Shown here piece after piece: positions 7,477 to 15,383 of a stretch of 64,000 nucleotides of DNA. Location: positions 1-64,000 of the forward strand of contig JWKX01000007.1 in NCBI GenBank assembly GCA_000806155.1. Reading direction: 5' to 3'. The position numbers were made by a program, and so were the translations under genes. Position 1 is the stretch's first letter. Each line of letters begins with the position of its first letter. The stretch is from an archaeon GW2011_AR18. Its GTDB lineage: Archaea; Nanobdellota; Nanobdellia; SCGC-AAA011-G17; GW2011-AR18. The notes under the pieces are model-generated. The model was given only the letters and a program-made list of their open reading frames with translations. It had not been told where the DNA came from and searched no databases.

Positions 7477-7601
7477 TTTATTACACCTGCAGTTATTAAG
7501 ATAATGCCTATTATCCCTATTATAAATCCTATAATACTTAGTATCTGTAAAACATTTAATGCTATCTGAAATTTCTTGGTATGTAATATCTTATTTTCCA
7601 T
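7473..7601 (-). CDS. 42-residue membrane microprotein
   Basis: A short ORF starting MENKILHTKK with one long hydrophobic segment rich in Ile and Gly (about residues 13-40). It ends in a 4-base overlap with the next two-helix membrane protein gene, the main argument that it is translated. TATA-like sequence (TATTATAT) lies just upstream. Function unknown. Confidence 0.4.
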   Translation of the reverse strand: MENKILHTKKFQIALNVLQILSIIGFIIGIIGIILITAGVIN

Positions 7602-7625
7602 ATTATATTTAAGAATTTAAAGTTT

Positions 7626-8690
7626 TTATCTCTTTTGGTGTTTTTCTTGTAAATATGATTTTCTTAGATTTTTCATTAAGTTTTGTATAAAATATAGATT
7701 ATGTATGCTTCCATATCTCTCTTTTATTGGTTCATGTGTTCTGTACAAGTGATGTAAGAATGCTTTGCTGTAATTTTTACATACAGGACATTTACAGTTT
7801 TCATCTAGTGGTTCCTCTTCATCTCTGTACATTGCTTTTTCTATATTGATCTTTCCTTTACTAGTAAATATTCCTCCATGTCTTGCATTCATTGTTGGAA
7901 ATCTTGAATCAAATGCATCTACTCCTAATTCTACAGATGTTACTATATCTTCCGGGCTTCCAACTCCCATTAAATATCTTGGTTTTTCTTTATCTAAATG
8001 TTTTGTACTGAATTTTATTGTATTATACATTATTTCTCTTCCTTCTCCTATTCCTAATCCTCCTAATGCTATCCCATCGAAGTCTAGTTTATTTATGAAT
8101 TTGCAGCTTTTCTCTCTTAATTCTTTAAAAGTTCCACCCTGGCATATTCCAAATAATAATTGTTTCTTATCACTATGTGATTTTACACAACGTTCTGCCC
8201 ATAAATGTGTTATTCTTGTACATTCCGCAATATATTCCTCATTATTTCCGTAATGTGGTACATAATCTAGTGCCATTGCAACATCTGATCCTATGGCTTT
8301 CTCTATTTCCATTATATCTTCAGGAGTAAAGAATTTTATACTTCCATCATATGGGTTTTTGAAATGTACTCCTTTTTCATCTGCTTTATGTAAGAATGCT
8401 TTGCTTAATATCTGGAATCCTCCTGAATCTGTGAATATTGTCTTATCCCATTTCATGAACCTGTGTATCCCATTAAATTTTTGTAGAATATCTAATCCAG
8501 GTTTTAAGTGTAATACAAATGCATTTGCAATTATTGCCTCTGTTCCTATCTCTTCTAGATCTTTAGGGCTTACAGCTTTTGGAGTTCCTTTTGTTGCTAT
8601 TGGCATGAAGAAAGGAGTTTTTACTATTCCATGTCTTGTTTTTAGTGTTCCTGCTCTTGCCTCTTTATCTTGTGAACTTATCTTGAACAT
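7626..8690 (-). CDS. tgt: tRNA-guanine transglycosylase, bacterial-like (TGT)
   Basis: A 354-residue enzyme of the queuine/TGT family, which swaps a genetically encoded guanine in tRNA for a 7-deazaguanine base. Visible motifs are TDSGGFQ, FGICQGG, GGLGIGEG, FDSRFPTMNARHGG (nucleophile Asp region) and the zinc site CKCPVCKNYSKAFLHHLYRTHE near the C-terminus. The length and absence of a PUA domain match the bacterial position-34 enzyme rather than archaeal ArcTGT (position 15, about 500 residues or more). I chose the Met at 8690: TTTATAATT lies about 27 bases upstream, and the longer frame to 8762 lacks family similarity. Whether it uses queuine, preQ1 or preQ0 is open. Confidence 0.85.
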   Translation of the reverse strand: MFKISSQDKEARAGTLKTRHGIVKTPFFMPIATKGTPKAVSPKDLEEIGTEAIIANAFVLHLKPGLDILQKFNGIHRFMKWDKTIFTDSGGFQILSKAFLHKADEKGVHFKNPYDGSIKFFTPEDIMEIEKAIGSDVAMALDYVPHYGNNEEYIAECTRITHLWAERCVKSHSDKKQLLFGICQGGTFKELREKSCKFINKLDFDGIALGGLGIGEGREIMYNTIKFSTKHLDKEKPRYLMGVGSPEDIVTSVELGVDAFDSRFPTMNARHGGIFTSKGKINIEKAMYRDEEEPLDENCKCPVCKNYSKAFLHHLYRTHEPIKERYGSIHNLYFIQNLMKNLRKSYLQEKHQKR

Positions 8691-8756
8691 ATTATTGAGA
8701 AATATTGCTCTAATTATAAAAGTAATCTTTTTATAAGCATTAAACATAATTAAATT

Positions 8757-9521
8757 ATGCAAAAAGCTGTCGAATTCAAGAATAGTGATGGTTTAACTTT
8801 AAGAGGATTTGTTTACGAACCTAAAAAATATGATACAGCAATTGTTTTTCTTCATGGTTTTCCTGCAAATTGTAAATATATTGTAGCTTCTAATATGGGT
8901 AATTATCTGGAAAGATTAGGTTATTTATTTCTTTGTTTTGATTTTAATGGAACAGATACATCTGATGGTAAATTTGAAGATAAACTAATGAGTAAAGAAG
9001 TTAAAGATGTTAAGTATGCTATTGATTTTCTTTCTAAGAATTATAAATTCAATAAATTAATCATTATTGGTCATTCAACAGGTGCTATTGATGCTGCATT
9101 ATATTCTTACAAAGATAAAAGAGTTGATAAATTAATATTGTTAGGTGGTGTTGGAAATTTAAAACAGGCCGTAAGATATGATTTTTCTGATGAAGATGTT
9201 CATGATTTCAAGACTAAAGATTATATAATCTACAAGAATAAAAATCATTGGACTTATAATAAGAAATTAAAAAGATCATTTTATGATGAGTTTTTTACAT
9301 TAGATGTTCTAGGTTCATTGCATAAATTTAAAAAACCTGTTTTAATAATTCATGGAAGTAAGGATGAATCAGTTCCTGTGGAAAAAGATCCTCAAGAGTT
9401 ATACTCTGCAGCCAATGAACCTAAGAAATTAATAATAATTAATGGGGCTGATCATAAATTTTCAAAATTAAGACAAGGATTAAAAGTTTTATATTACATT
9501 AATAAATTTATTAAAAATTAA
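8757..9521 (+). CDS. Alpha/beta hydrolase
   Basis: A 254-residue serine hydrolase fold. The oxyanion HGFP lies near residue 34, the nucleophile elbow GHSTG near 103, GSKDESVP near 205 carries the acid, and GADHKFS near 232 the histidine. The family covers esterases and acylaminopeptidase-like enzymes; the lack of a lid and the DGLTLRGFVYEP start are typical of small cytoplasmic esterases. No signal peptide. It is divergent from the tgt gene. Substrate unknown. Confidence 0.85.
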   Translation: MQKAVEFKNSDGLTLRGFVYEPKKYDTAIVFLHGFPANCKYIVASNMGNYLERLGYLFLCFDFNGTDTSDGKFEDKLMSKEVKDVKYAIDFLSKNYKFNKLIIIGHSTGAIDAALYSYKDKRVDKLILLGGVGNLKQAVRYDFSDEDVHDFKTKDYIIYKNKNHWTYNKKLKRSFYDEFFTLDVLGSLHKFKKPVLIIHGSKDESVPVEKDPQELYSAANEPKKLIIINGADHKFSKLRQGLKVLYYINKFIKN

Positions 9522-9581
9522 TTATTAACAATAGTTTATTTTTTACAAACATTTATAACGTAGATTTAATATAAAATATTT

Positions 9582-10115
9582 ATGACTTTAGTAACTAACG
9601 TTTCATGGTTGTTGTCTTTTTTGACTTTAATAGGTAATATCTTAATTTTAATCTTTTTATTAGTCTTAATTTTCTCTAAAAATAAATTCTTAAAATTAAA
9701 GAACTTCATTGGTAAGAATGCTTTGTTCTTTGCTTTTATTGTATCATTTATTGCTACTGCAGGAAGTTTATTTTACTCAGAGATTGCTAAATATGATCCA
9801 TGTAAACTATGTTGGTATCAAAGAATTTTCATGTATCCTCAGGTTTTATTATTAGGTATTGCTATGTTCAAGAAAGATCATAAAATTTCAAATTATATTA
9901 TACCTATGTCTATTATTGGTGGTTTGATTGCTGCTTATCATTATCTTGTACAGATTGAGTTATTTGCTCCTCCTGCATGTTCTGCTGTTGGTTATTCTGT
10001 ATCTTGTGCAACTAAGTTTGTTATGTCTTATGGTTATATCACAATCCCTATGATGTCATTGACTGCTTTTATTCTAATTATATTGTGCATGTTATGTTTA
10101 AGATATAAGAAATGA
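9582..10115 (+). CDS. DsbB/BdbC-like disulfide oxidoreductase
   Basis: A 177-residue membrane protein with about five hydrophobic helices. The first redox pair is CKLC followed by Trp (about residues 71-75), the hallmark of DsbB; the second pair is CSAVGYSVSC (about 134-143) in the next outer loop. DsbB-type proteins reoxidise an exported DsbA-like partner and pass electrons to quinone. No DsbA lies next to it, though a DUF255 thioredoxin-fold protein is encoded at 50996-52783. Confidence 0.85.
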   Translation: MTLVTNVSWLLSFLTLIGNILILIFLLVLIFSKNKFLKLKNFIGKNALFFAFIVSFIATAGSLFYSEIAKYDPCKLCWYQRIFMYPQVLLLGIAMFKKDHKISNYIIPMSIIGGLIAAYHYLVQIELFAPPACSAVGYSVSCATKFVMSYGYITIPMMSLTAFILIILCMLCLRYKK

Positions 10116-10125
10116 ATTAATATAC

Positions 10126-10410
10126 AGAGAATTGAACTATCGACAAAATGTCGATGACTGAAATTATAATCTATTTGAAGTGTCCGGAAATATAGGACAG
10201 TTGAGAAATACTTAGGATTAATATTGAAAAACTAAGGATAGAGAGGGGTAAATTGCCACCAACCTAAGATTATATTATATAATATCAGTATTTTATTACA
10301 ATTAGATATGATAAAGAATTGAAGTAGTTACATTTTGTAACCAGTTGAAATTAATAGTCTAAATTTAATTATTTTAAAACTGAGGATAGGTACAAGTTGT
10401 ACATAACCAT
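10126..10410 (+). other. Non-coding region with repeated hairpin modules
   Basis: No ORF of note lies between 10116 and 10520. Hairpins occur at 10139-10155 (ATCGAC/GTCGAT), 10181-10199 (TGTCC/GGACA), 10247-10257, 10327-10341 (GTTAC/GTAAC) and 10390-10402 (GTAC/GTAC); four have five-base loops. The flanks of the first and fourth are alike (AATTGAA before; TGAAATTA then TCTA after), and those of the third and fifth share AAAACTNAGGATAG. The stems differ in sequence but keep pairing, which suggests a duplicated structured RNA or a set of dyad protein sites. Confidence 0.4.
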
Positions 10411-10459
10411 TATTTTGTATAACAATGTCAATCTCTAAAAATGCATTTTATTGATATTT

Positions 10460-10491
10460 GGCCACTGGACACGACACGGACGCCCGCCAGG
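10460..10491 (+). other. GC-rich block before the homing endonuclease gene
   Basis: A 32-base stretch that is 75% G+C, in otherwise AT-rich intergenic DNA, ending at a TATA-like GTTTATAACT. It can form a CTGG/CCAG stem. Its composition is unlike its surroundings; it could be the end of a stable RNA or a regulatory site. No known motif recognised. Confidence 0.3.
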
Positions 10492-10520
10492 TTTATAACT
10501 TATATTATATATTATAAATA

Positions 10521-11291
10521 ATGCTATCAAATGATGAAAGAGAGAATATTATACTGCTATTGAAATTAGGGTATAGTATAAATGAAATAAACAAGATTAC
10601 TCATAAGAGCAAAGGCACAATCTATACTTATTATAAAAAATTATTTGGTAAGAAAATTAAAGATGTATCAATAAATGAAGCAGATGACGAATTTATAGGG
10701 GAATTAGTGGGTTTATTTGTTGGTGATGGTAATGCATATCATAATAAAAAAGAAGGGAAATATATGATAAGATTCTTTTTTAACTGTAATGACTTATCGC
10801 ATAATTCTCAGCTTGTTGAGTTTTTCAGTAAAAATTTTGAAAAAAGTCCTAATATCTACAAAGAAGAGAATGTTTTAATTTTTACTTATATTTCTAAAAA
10901 ACTTTTTAAATTTCTATTAAACTTTGTAGTTTGGGATATTTCTGTTGATATATTGGGAAGAAATAGAAAAAGTAGAACAATATATCTTAAACCTAGAGAT
11001 TATTCTTTAAACTTTAAAATAGGGTTTCTTAGAGGTTTTATGGATAGTGATGGACATATCTCAAATAAAAAGATACAATTCTCATCTGCTTCACAAAGAA
11101 TTATGGACAAAACAATGAGTTTTTTATTGGAATGTGGATTTATAGATATGAATTACTATTTTTATGAAGAAAAGAGAAAAAATAGAGTTGGTATGTACCA
11201 TATTGCACTTAATAAATCAGAAAGAATGAACTTTTTTAGAAGGGTTCAGCCAAGAAATCTTAGAAAATTAAATGCACCAGCCGGGATTTGA
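10521..11291 (+). CDS. LAGLIDADG homing endonuclease, free-standing
   Basis: A 256-residue protein. Residues 1-45 form a resolvase-like helix-turn-helix (LLKLGYSINEINKITHKSKGTIYTYY). Two LAGLIDADG motifs follow: LVGLFVGDG near residue 67 and FLRGFMDSDG near residue 172, each with the catalytic acid. It is therefore a monomeric two-motif endonuclease. The ATG is about 25 bases after a TATA-like box. The last codons run through the T-loop of the tRNA-Gly gene on the other strand, so the gene abuts an intron-bearing tRNA. It may spread tRNA introns or the local segment; its target is unknown. Confidence 0.8.
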   Translation: MLSNDERENIILLLKLGYSINEINKITHKSKGTIYTYYKKLFGKKIKDVSINEADDEFIGELVGLFVGDGNAYHNKKEGKYMIRFFFNCNDLSHNSQLVEFFSKNFEKSPNIYKEENVLIFTYISKKLFKFLLNFVVWDISVDILGRNRKSRTIYLKPRDYSLNFKIGFLRGFMDSDGHISNKKIQFSSASQRIMDKTMSFLLECGFIDMNYYFYEEKRKNRVGMYHIALNKSERMNFFRRVQPRNLRKLNAPAGI

Positions 11292-11388
11292 ATATCCGAA
11301 CATTAAGTTTAAACTTAACATCTCCCGGATCAAGAGCTTACCTCTCTATAATGGAAGGCTCTAATGCTAACCATTACACCACTGGTGC
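11273..11388 (-). tRNA. tRNA-Gly(UCC) with an anticodon-loop intron and a T-arm intron
   Basis: Acceptor stem GCACCAG/CTGGTGC, discriminator A, no encoded CCA. The anticodon loop starts CTTCCA, giving UCC. Intron 1 (11339-11351, 13 nt) sits at the canonical 37/38 site with BHB helix CTTC/GAGG. Intron 2 (11293-11323, 31 nt) lies between T-stem CCGGG and loop TTCAAAT (53/54); its BHB has helix TCCG/CGGA, three-base bulges GGA and TAT, and a long inner hairpin containing AAGTTTAAACTT. Removing both leaves 72 nt with a perfect T-stem. The overlapping endonuclease ORF is on the other strand. Confidence 0.85.
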
Positions 11389-11425
11389 TTAATTTTGGTT
11401 ATTAAAGTTTAAATTATAAACCTTT

Positions 11426-11923
11426 CTATTGATATTTAACAATATAACTAACCTCAACAAGTCCGCTGTCATAATGTTTTGTTTGTACTAGTTCTAGTTT
11501 TATCTTGTTTTTTATATCTTTGAAAAGTTCTTTTCCTTTGCCTAGTATTAATGGGTGTATGAATATTCTCATCTCATCTATTAGATTATTATTTAGTAAT
11601 ATACTTACTATCTCGCTTCCTCCAACTAACCATATATCTTTTCCTTTTTGTTTTTTTATTTCTTTAACAAATTGTATTGGTGTTTGTATATATTCAACAT
11701 TTTTCTTTTTGCTGAATACAATTATTTTCTTTTCTTTGAATGGTTCTTTTTCTAATTTTAATGATATATCATATGTTTTTCTTCCCATGATTACTGTATC
11801 TATAGAATTATAGAATGCTTTATATCCGTAATCTTGATCATGGAATAACCAGTCTATTTCATCATTTTGTCCAGATATGAATCCATCAAGGCTTGTTGCT
11901 ATGAATAATATTATTTTTCTCAT
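11426..11923 (-). CDS. RibD/dihydrofolate-reductase-like protein
   Basis: A 165-residue protein of the RibD C-terminal/YwjB-type reductase family: an N-terminal strand then TSLDGFIS, VIMGRKTYD near residue 46, LVGGSEIV near residue 99 for the NADPH site, and a C-terminal beta-hairpin. Members reduce pteridine or riboflavin precursors, but many of this short single-domain type are uncharacterised. The ATG lies close to the divergent P-type ATPase gene (74 bases). It could supply dihydrofolate reductase activity; that is inference. Confidence 0.8.
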   Translation of the reverse strand: MRKIILFIATSLDGFISGQNDEIDWLFHDQDYGYKAFYNSIDTVIMGRKTYDISLKLEKEPFKEKKIIVFSKKKNVEYIQTPIQFVKEIKKQKGKDIWLVGGSEIVSILLNNNLIDEMRIFIHPLILGKGKELFKDIKNKIKLELVQTKHYDSGLVEVSYIVKYQ

Positions 11924-11996
11924 ATTTCTAATAAGTAGTTTATGTTTATATGATTTTTCACAAACCTTAATAAATCATTATATTATAGAATACTTT

Positions 11997-14582
11997 ATGT
12001 TCTATAAGTTATCTGTAAAAGAGGTTCTTAGTGAGTTGCACTCTTCTATTGATGGTCTCTCTGATTCTGAAGCTAAGAATAGACTATTAAAATTTGGAAG
12101 GAATGAAATTATTAATATTAAAAGATTCTCTATACTGAAATTATTTATCTCCCAGTTCCAGAATTTTATTGTATATATTCTTCTTGGTGCTGTTCTTTTA
12201 TCATTGGTTTTTTCTGAATATAATGATGCTGTTGTTATTGGTATTGTTGTAATAATAAACACTTTATTAGGTTTTTTTCAGGAATTTAAGGCTGAGAAAG
12301 CTATCGAATCTTTGAGAAAACTCTCCTCTCCTATGGCTCTTGTCATTCGTAATAATAAACAGATTAAAATTAGTTCTAGTGATATTGTTCCTGGTGATAT
12401 TATCATTATTAGTGAAGGCTCTTTGATCCCTGCTGATGCTAGGATTATTGAATCTGTCTCTATTCTTATGAATGAATCCTCTCTTACTGGTGAGTCTCTT
12501 CCTGTTTCTAAGGATATTCATTCAATCACTAAAGAATGTATCATATCTGACCGTAAGAATATGGTTTTTCTTGGCTCTTCATGTGTTAATGGTCATGGCA
12601 AGGCTATTGTAGTCTCTACTGGTTTTAACACTGAGTTAGGTAAGATTGCTAAAGATATTCAAAAACCTGGCGAGAAATATACTCCTTTGCAGAAGCAGAT
12701 ATCTAAATTAGGAGTTTCTATAACACTTGGTGTATTATTTATTATAATAATTATTTTCTTATTGGATATTCTATCTGGTGATTATTTATTGAATGCTTTT
12801 TTCACATCTCTTGCTTTGGCTGTTGCTGCTATTCCTGAGGGTCTGCCTGCTGTTATTACTATCACTCTAGCTCTCTCTACTCAGGTGATGCTTAAAAAAA
12901 ATGTTCTTATAAGGAAATTATCCTCTGTTGAGACTCTTGGTTCCACTAATGTTATATGTACAGATAAGACTGGCACTTTGACTAAGAATGAGATGACTGT
13001 TTCTAAAGTTTTCACTGATAATAAATTATTGGATGTTTCAGGTTCTGGTTACTCTATTTCTGGTAAGATTTTATTTAATAATAAGGATTATAATGTTAAA
13101 TATCTTGAAAATTTTTTGACTGTATGTTTTAATTGTAATAATTCCTCTCTTGAATTTGATTCTGATCCTACTGAGAAAGCTTTGATTGTATTATCTAAGA
13201 AAGCAGGTTTTGATAAGTCTTATTCTAGGATTAATGAAATTCCTTTTAGTTCAGAATCTAAGTTCATGCTTACTGTTAATGATATAAACAATCATGATAT
13301 CTCTTTGATAAAAGGTGCTCCTGAAGTTGTTTTATCTAAATGTAAGTTCATTGAAGTTGATAATAAAATTAAGAGTCTATCTTCTAATGATCTTAAAAAT
13401 TTAATGAAAGTCTATGATTCCATGGCTTCTGATGCTCTTCGTGTCTTGGCTTTAGCTTATTCTAAGAGCTCTAAAGATTTTATTTTTGTTGGTTTTGCTG
13501 GAATGATTGATCCCCCTCGTGATGAAGTTAAAGATTCTATTCTTGAGTGTAATACTGCTGGTATTCGTGTTGTCATGATTACTGGTGATTATGAACTTAC
13601 TGCTAAGGCTATAGGTTCTATGGTTGGGATTAAAGGTAATATTATTAATGGCAAAACTCTTGAGTCTATGACTATTAATGATTTAGAAAAAGTTGTTGAT
13701 AAAGTCTCTATTTATGCTCGTGTCAATCCTGAACATAAAGTTAAGATTTTGCAGGCTTTAAAGAATAAAGGTTATATTGTTGCAATGACTGGTGATGGTG
13801 TTAATGATGCTCTTGCTCTTAAGAGGGCTGATATTGGCATCTCTGTAGGTTCTGGCACTGATGTTGCTAAGCAGGCTTCTGATATGGTTTTATTGGATGA
13901 TAATTTTACTTCTATTGTTGCAGCTGTCAAGGAAGGTCGTGGTATTTATTCTAATCTTAAAAAGTTTATAAAGTTTTTATTCTCTACAAATCTTGCTGAA
14001 GTATTAATAATATTAGTATCTATTCTCTTAGGTATTCCTTTGCCTTTGATTGCTATTCAGATTCTTGTTGTTAATCTTTTGACAGATTCTCTTCCTGCTC
14101 TTGCTCTTGGTGTTGATCCTGTTAACCACTCAGTTATGAAATCACCTCCTAGGAAATTGGATGAGAAGATTATTTCTAAAAGAGATATTCCTAGTTTGTT
14201 ATTTGAAAGTTTTATTATTGCATTTAGTGTTCTTGCTATGTTCTTTATTTATTATAAATCTAATTCATTAATCTATGCTCAGACTATTGCTTTCTCTGTT
14301 CTAGTATTTGCTGAATTGTTTAATTCATTGAATTATAGGATAGGCGATTCCTCTGTATTTAGTCTTGATACATTTAGGAATAAATCTTTATTATTAGCTA
14401 TTTTTCTCTCTGTGATAATACAATTATCTATAATATATATGTTTAATTCATTATTCAGTACAGTTCCACTATTGTTATCAGATATACTATTGGTTGTTCT
14501 AGTATCTAGTATTGTATTGTTTATTAAAGAGCCTTTAAAGTTATTTTATAGAATTTATTTTAGATCAGATAAAACTTTTTAA
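11997..14582 (+). CDS. P-type cation-transporting ATPase (P2A, calcium-pump-like)
   Basis: An 861-residue ion pump. An N-terminal cation-ATPase domain (FYKLSVKEVLSEL) is followed by TGES near residue 163, the M4 ion site AIPEGLPA near 278, the phosphorylation motif DKTGTLT near 321, and GDGVNDA near 599, with about ten membrane helices in the 2+2+6 layout. PEGLPA and the M6 sequence NLLTDSLPALALGVDP match Ca2+/Mn2+-type P2A pumps. I chose the ATG at 11997; the frame opens further upstream, but that part lacks similarity and overlaps the divergent gene. No accessory subunit nearby. Confidence 0.9.
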   Translation: MFYKLSVKEVLSELHSSIDGLSDSEAKNRLLKFGRNEIINIKRFSILKLFISQFQNFIVYILLGAVLLSLVFSEYNDAVVIGIVVIINTLLGFFQEFKAEKAIESLRKLSSPMALVIRNNKQIKISSSDIVPGDIIIISEGSLIPADARIIESVSILMNESSLTGESLPVSKDIHSITKECIISDRKNMVFLGSSCVNGHGKAIVVSTGFNTELGKIAKDIQKPGEKYTPLQKQISKLGVSITLGVLFIIIIIFLLDILSGDYLLNAFFTSLALAVAAIPEGLPAVITITLALSTQVMLKKNVLIRKLSSVETLGSTNVICTDKTGTLTKNEMTVSKVFTDNKLLDVSGSGYSISGKILFNNKDYNVKYLENFLTVCFNCNNSSLEFDSDPTEKALIVLSKKAGFDKSYSRINEIPFSSESKFMLTVNDINNHDISLIKGAPEVVLSKCKFIEVDNKIKSLSSNDLKNLMKVYDSMASDALRVLALAYSKSSKDFIFVGFAGMIDPPRDEVKDSILECNTAGIRVVMITGDYELTAKAIGSMVGIKGNIINGKTLESMTINDLEKVVDKVSIYARVNPEHKVKILQALKNKGYIVAMTGDGVNDALALKRADIGISVGSGTDVAKQASDMVLLDDNFTSIVAAVKEGRGIYSNLKKFIKFLFSTNLAEVLIILVSILLGIPLPLIAIQILVVNLLTDSLPALALGVDPVNHSVMKSPPRKLDEKIISKRDIPSLLFESFIIAFSVLAMFFIYYKSNSLIYAQTIAFSVLVFAELFNSLNYRIGDSSVFSLDTFRNKSLLLAIFLSVIIQLSIIYMFNSLFSTVPLLLSDILLVVLVSSIVLFIKEPLKLFYRIYFRSDKTF

Positions 14583-14604
14583 ACTAGTATAAAGAAGTAT
14601 TTTT

Positions 14605-15381
14605 ATGGATTTTCAACCTATTGTTCTTCATGGTTTTGATGGCAGGGAAGAAGAGTTAGGCAGGATAAAAAGATATATCCATGAAAAAACTCCTGTAATG
14701 TATTATAGGACAACAGATATTATTCATTCTAGGAGAGTTCTCTGGCATCTTGAAGAAGCTCTTTCAGACATTGTATTAATTTATGAAAAAAAATTTGATG
14801 TTGACTTTGCAAGAACTTTGGCTTTGGTTCATGATGATGTTGAGATTATAACAGGAGATGTTCAACTTCGTGATAAAGAAAAAATGACTAAAAAAGAACT
14901 TGAGTCATTAGCAAAGAGAGAGCGTGAAGCTATTCCTAAAATTGTCGAGATGTATTCTGCAATAGCTAATGGTTATGATTATGAGGTTTTGCTTTATGCA
15001 GCTAAGGATAAGACTAGACTGGAAGCGCAGTTTGTCTCATTTTTCGATAAGTTTGATGGTGCTGGTGAAGCTTGGCACGAATTATGGGCTGGTAATAATT
15101 ATTTTTTAACTCCTGCAGGTGGATCTGATGGAGATAAGGGATATATTAGAAGATTGGGTGAATTTGTAGTGAAATATCCAGATATGGTTAAATTTTTTCA
15201 AACATTTCTAGATTATCTTCCTAAACCTTTTGATTTTAATAATGTAGCTGAACATGGAAAACTTCACACAGCAGAATCATTACAAGAAAATAGTGGATAT
15301 GCTCCTTATGAAAGGTGGAAAAGGACAATAATTAAAAGAGAAGGAATTGATAATCTTATAACACAATTAGAATTTGAATAG
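14605..15381 (+). CDS. HD-domain phosphohydrolase (YfbR-like)
   Basis: A 258-residue HD protein. His of HSRRVLWHLEEAL (about residue 47) and the His-Asp pair of ALVHDDVEIITGD (about residue 76) form the metal site, and a later Asp lies in the DKFDGAGE region. This resembles HD_3/YfbR-type enzymes that dephosphorylate deoxynucleoside monophosphates. It starts 22 bases after the ATPase gene on the same strand. The substrate is inferred from the family. Confidence 0.75.
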   Translation: MDFQPIVLHGFDGREEELGRIKRYIHEKTPVMYYRTTDIIHSRRVLWHLEEALSDIVLIYEKKFDVDFARTLALVHDDVEIITGDVQLRDKEKMTKKELESLAKREREAIPKIVEMYSAIANGYDYEVLLYAAKDKTRLEAQFVSFFDKFDGAGEAWHELWAGNNYFLTPAGGSDGDKGYIRRLGEFVVKYPDMVKFFQTFLDYLPKPFDFNNVAEHGKLHTAESLQENSGYAPYERWKRTIIKREGIDNLITQLEFE

Positions 15382-15383
15382 TT

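Noticed and set aside
10116-10520. RNase P, SRP or 5S RNA in the hairpin region
   Set aside because: None of the conserved cores of these RNAs could be found; the region was left as structured, unknown.
10460-11388. CCACTGG shared by the GC-rich block and the tRNA-Gly 5' end as possible att sites
   Set aside because: Only seven bases, and no integrase or longer repeat; chance is sufficient.
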